This document shows, one piece after another, positions 63,801 through 64,000 of a stretch of DNA of 64,000 nt. The notes under the pieces are model-generated. The model was given only the letters and a program-made list of their open reading frames with translations. It did not search any database and was not told the origin of the DNA. Every line of letters begins with the position of its first letter. The stretch's first letter is position 1. Source of the stretch: Polaribacter sp. NJDZ03 (lineage in GTDB: Bacteria > Bacteroidota > Bacteroidia > Flavobacteriales > Flavobacteriaceae); the NCBI RefSeq assembly GCF_019263805.1, contig NZ_CP079195.1, forward strand, positions 2,145,501-2,209,500. Reading direction: 5' to 3'. The position numbers and the translations under genes were made by a program.

Positions 63801-64000
63801 ACCCCTGTGTGCCACTCTTTATTGCCAGAAACACCAGCTTTTTCTGTAATATCTTCAAATTGTAAGTTCCCTTTATTTAGATATAATTTATTTGAAACTT
63901 GGTTACCTGTAAAATATAAGTCTGGCAATCCATCATTGTTTATATCACCAACAGAAACACCACCACCCATATAAATATAGGAATAAGTGAAATAATTTAT
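60857..64000 (-). CDS. FG-GAP/VCBS repeat protein with ASPIC-UnbV domain (5' end beyond right edge)
   Basis: At least 1047 residues are visible. The frame continues through the right edge: ten codons upstream of the ATG at 63970 are open and read INYFTYSYIY. This matches the conserved lead-in of this family, so the true start lies outside the window. About 14 calcium-binding repeat motifs of the type DxNxDGxxD (for example DINNDGLPDLY, DVNNDGFLDIY) form two beta-propeller stretches, and an ASPIC/UnbV domain (FGLGNRVYVKT...HFGLGTTSKVEEV) lies near residue 450-520. Related proteins accompany SusC/SusD and glycoside-hydrolase genes in Bacteroidota and are surface-exposed, but their role is unproven. 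A signal peptide cannot be seen. Confidence 0.85.
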   Translation of the reverse strand: MNYFTYSYIYMGGGVSVGDINNDGLPDLYFTGNQVSNKLYLNKGNLQFEDITEKAGVSGNKEWHTGVTMADVNNDGFLDIYCSVSGKFGTLKNQLFINNKDNTFTEQAEKYGLADEGNSVNATFFDYDNDGDLDVYVANYPPLKFSSPAFVYQMEMKNVKENESDHLYRNDGGTFTNVTDEAGLKAFGLSLSATVGDLNNDGWQDLYVSSDFSSPDLMYINQKDGTFKEVVKKATAHTAFYGMGVDIADFNNDGNLDIFQVDMDAKSNRRQKANMASMNPDLFWSVVDAGFHYQYMQNCFQVNSGVFDDGIPYFSNISRITGTSSTDWSWGPLMADFDNDGFKDVFITNGTRREVNNRDYFKKLEEANVGVSKSLEMSLQIPSEKIDNFIFKNNGNLNFEKANKKWGIEYKGFSNGAVYADLDNDGDLEIITNNIDDYAAVFENKSADNSNFLKVRFKGGLNNKFGLGNRVYVKTADKTQMQELTLTRGFQSSVAPELHFGLGTTSKVEEVKVVWQNGKTQILNNVSVNKNLVFNYDDATTAVINNKEEKENLFVAEKNLFPKYKHEENVHDDFETQVLLPHKLSSLGPALAIGDLNNDGLEDYFIGGAKGKLGAMFYQTKTGFEAQNTSFLQEDLLSEDLGALVFDADADGDNDLYVVSGGYEYDATSELLQDRLYVNDGKGNFSKAKKGTLPKFISSGSKVYNADFDNDGKEDLLVLGRQIPGQYPLPATTYMLKNVGSKGNPKFEFFSDDFTKPFKDLGMATSATITDINDDNLKDIIIVGEWMPIKVFKNNKNGFVDVSEELGLDKNTTGWWWSINQGDFDNDGDTDYILGNNGLNYKYQANQDETFDIYVNDFDKNNKQDIVLSYYNEGKQYPVRGRSCSSQQIPGIKKKFKNYESFSEATLIDVYSDKALESALHYQVKSFASIYLENKNGKFIVHKLPQEVQISSINEIIVKDFNDDGNLDALVAGNLHMSEVETPRNDASYGVFLQGNGDGTFKATSRKESGFFASGDVKGMGLINKDEKKYIIVVRNNDASNYVKINK

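Noticed and set aside
63968..63970. ATG at 63970 as the start of the FG-GAP gene.
   Set aside because: The frame stays open to the window edge and the upstream ten codons match the conserved lead-in of this family, so the gene is truncated by the window.

Overview
The window comes from a low-GC Bacteroidota genome, most likely a marine member of the Flavobacteriaceae (Polaribacter/Tenacibaculum-like). That placement is inferred from several things: AT-rich DNA, near absence of Shine-Dalgarno sequences, promoters of the Bacteroidota type (-7 TAnnTTTG), a type IX secretion tail, TonB receptors with carboxypeptidase-regulatory-like N-termini, surface lipoproteins with acidic residues after the lipobox, and several short palindromic repeats of the kind scattered through flavobacterial genomes.

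Layout. 1-375 is the start of a UvrD/RecB-like helicase that runs off the left edge. 447-7100 is a divergent metal-homeostasis locus. On the minus strand lie a DtxR-family regulator, a membrane-anchored DtxR-FeoA fusion, and FeoB split into a GTPase and a membrane permease. On the plus strand lie a TonB receptor and a thioredoxin-like protein. A near-perfect palindrome between the two promoters is the obvious operator. 7141-24082 is mostly housekeeping: an outer-membrane barrel, mfd, a membrane MutS homologue, a MoeB/ThiF-rhodanese protein, leuS, a DUF2911 protein and the infB-nusA-rimP operon. The leuS gene carries a DUF559 (endonuclease-fold) domain inside its editing-domain region. 24258-26811 holds a UspA and a GapN-type dehydrogenase.

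26979-43906 is amino-acid biosynthesis. leuA, leuB, ilvD, ilvB, ilvN, ilvC and ilvA are read leftward. thrA, thrB and thrC are read rightward behind a short Thr/Ile-rich leader peptide. Together they convert aspartate-derived carbon to threonine and then to isoleucine, valine and part of the leucine path. leuC and leuD are absent from the place where they would be expected.

44343-48805 holds a secreted purple-acid-phosphatase-like protein with a TPR partner and an IS1595-type transposase. 49254 to the right edge is a xylan-utilisation cluster on the minus strand: two GH43 and two GH10 enzymes, a GPH-type sugar transporter, an aldose epimerase, a ThuA protein, a lipocalin-like/TIM-barrel epimerase, an alkaline phosphatase, and an FG-GAP/UnbV repeat protein cut by the right edge. 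Extracellular lipoprotein xylanases would release xylo-oligosaccharides for import by the transporter and cleavage by the cytoplasmic GH43. No SusC/SusD pair lies inside the window.

The most unusual observations are: the DUF559 insertion in LeuRS; the metal locus with membrane-tethered DtxR-FeoA and an in-frame split FeoB; the thr leader peptide in a Bacteroidota; a recurring element that abuts gene 3' ends in three places in the same relative orientation; and a terminator-like hairpin in the rimP-nusA-infB leader.
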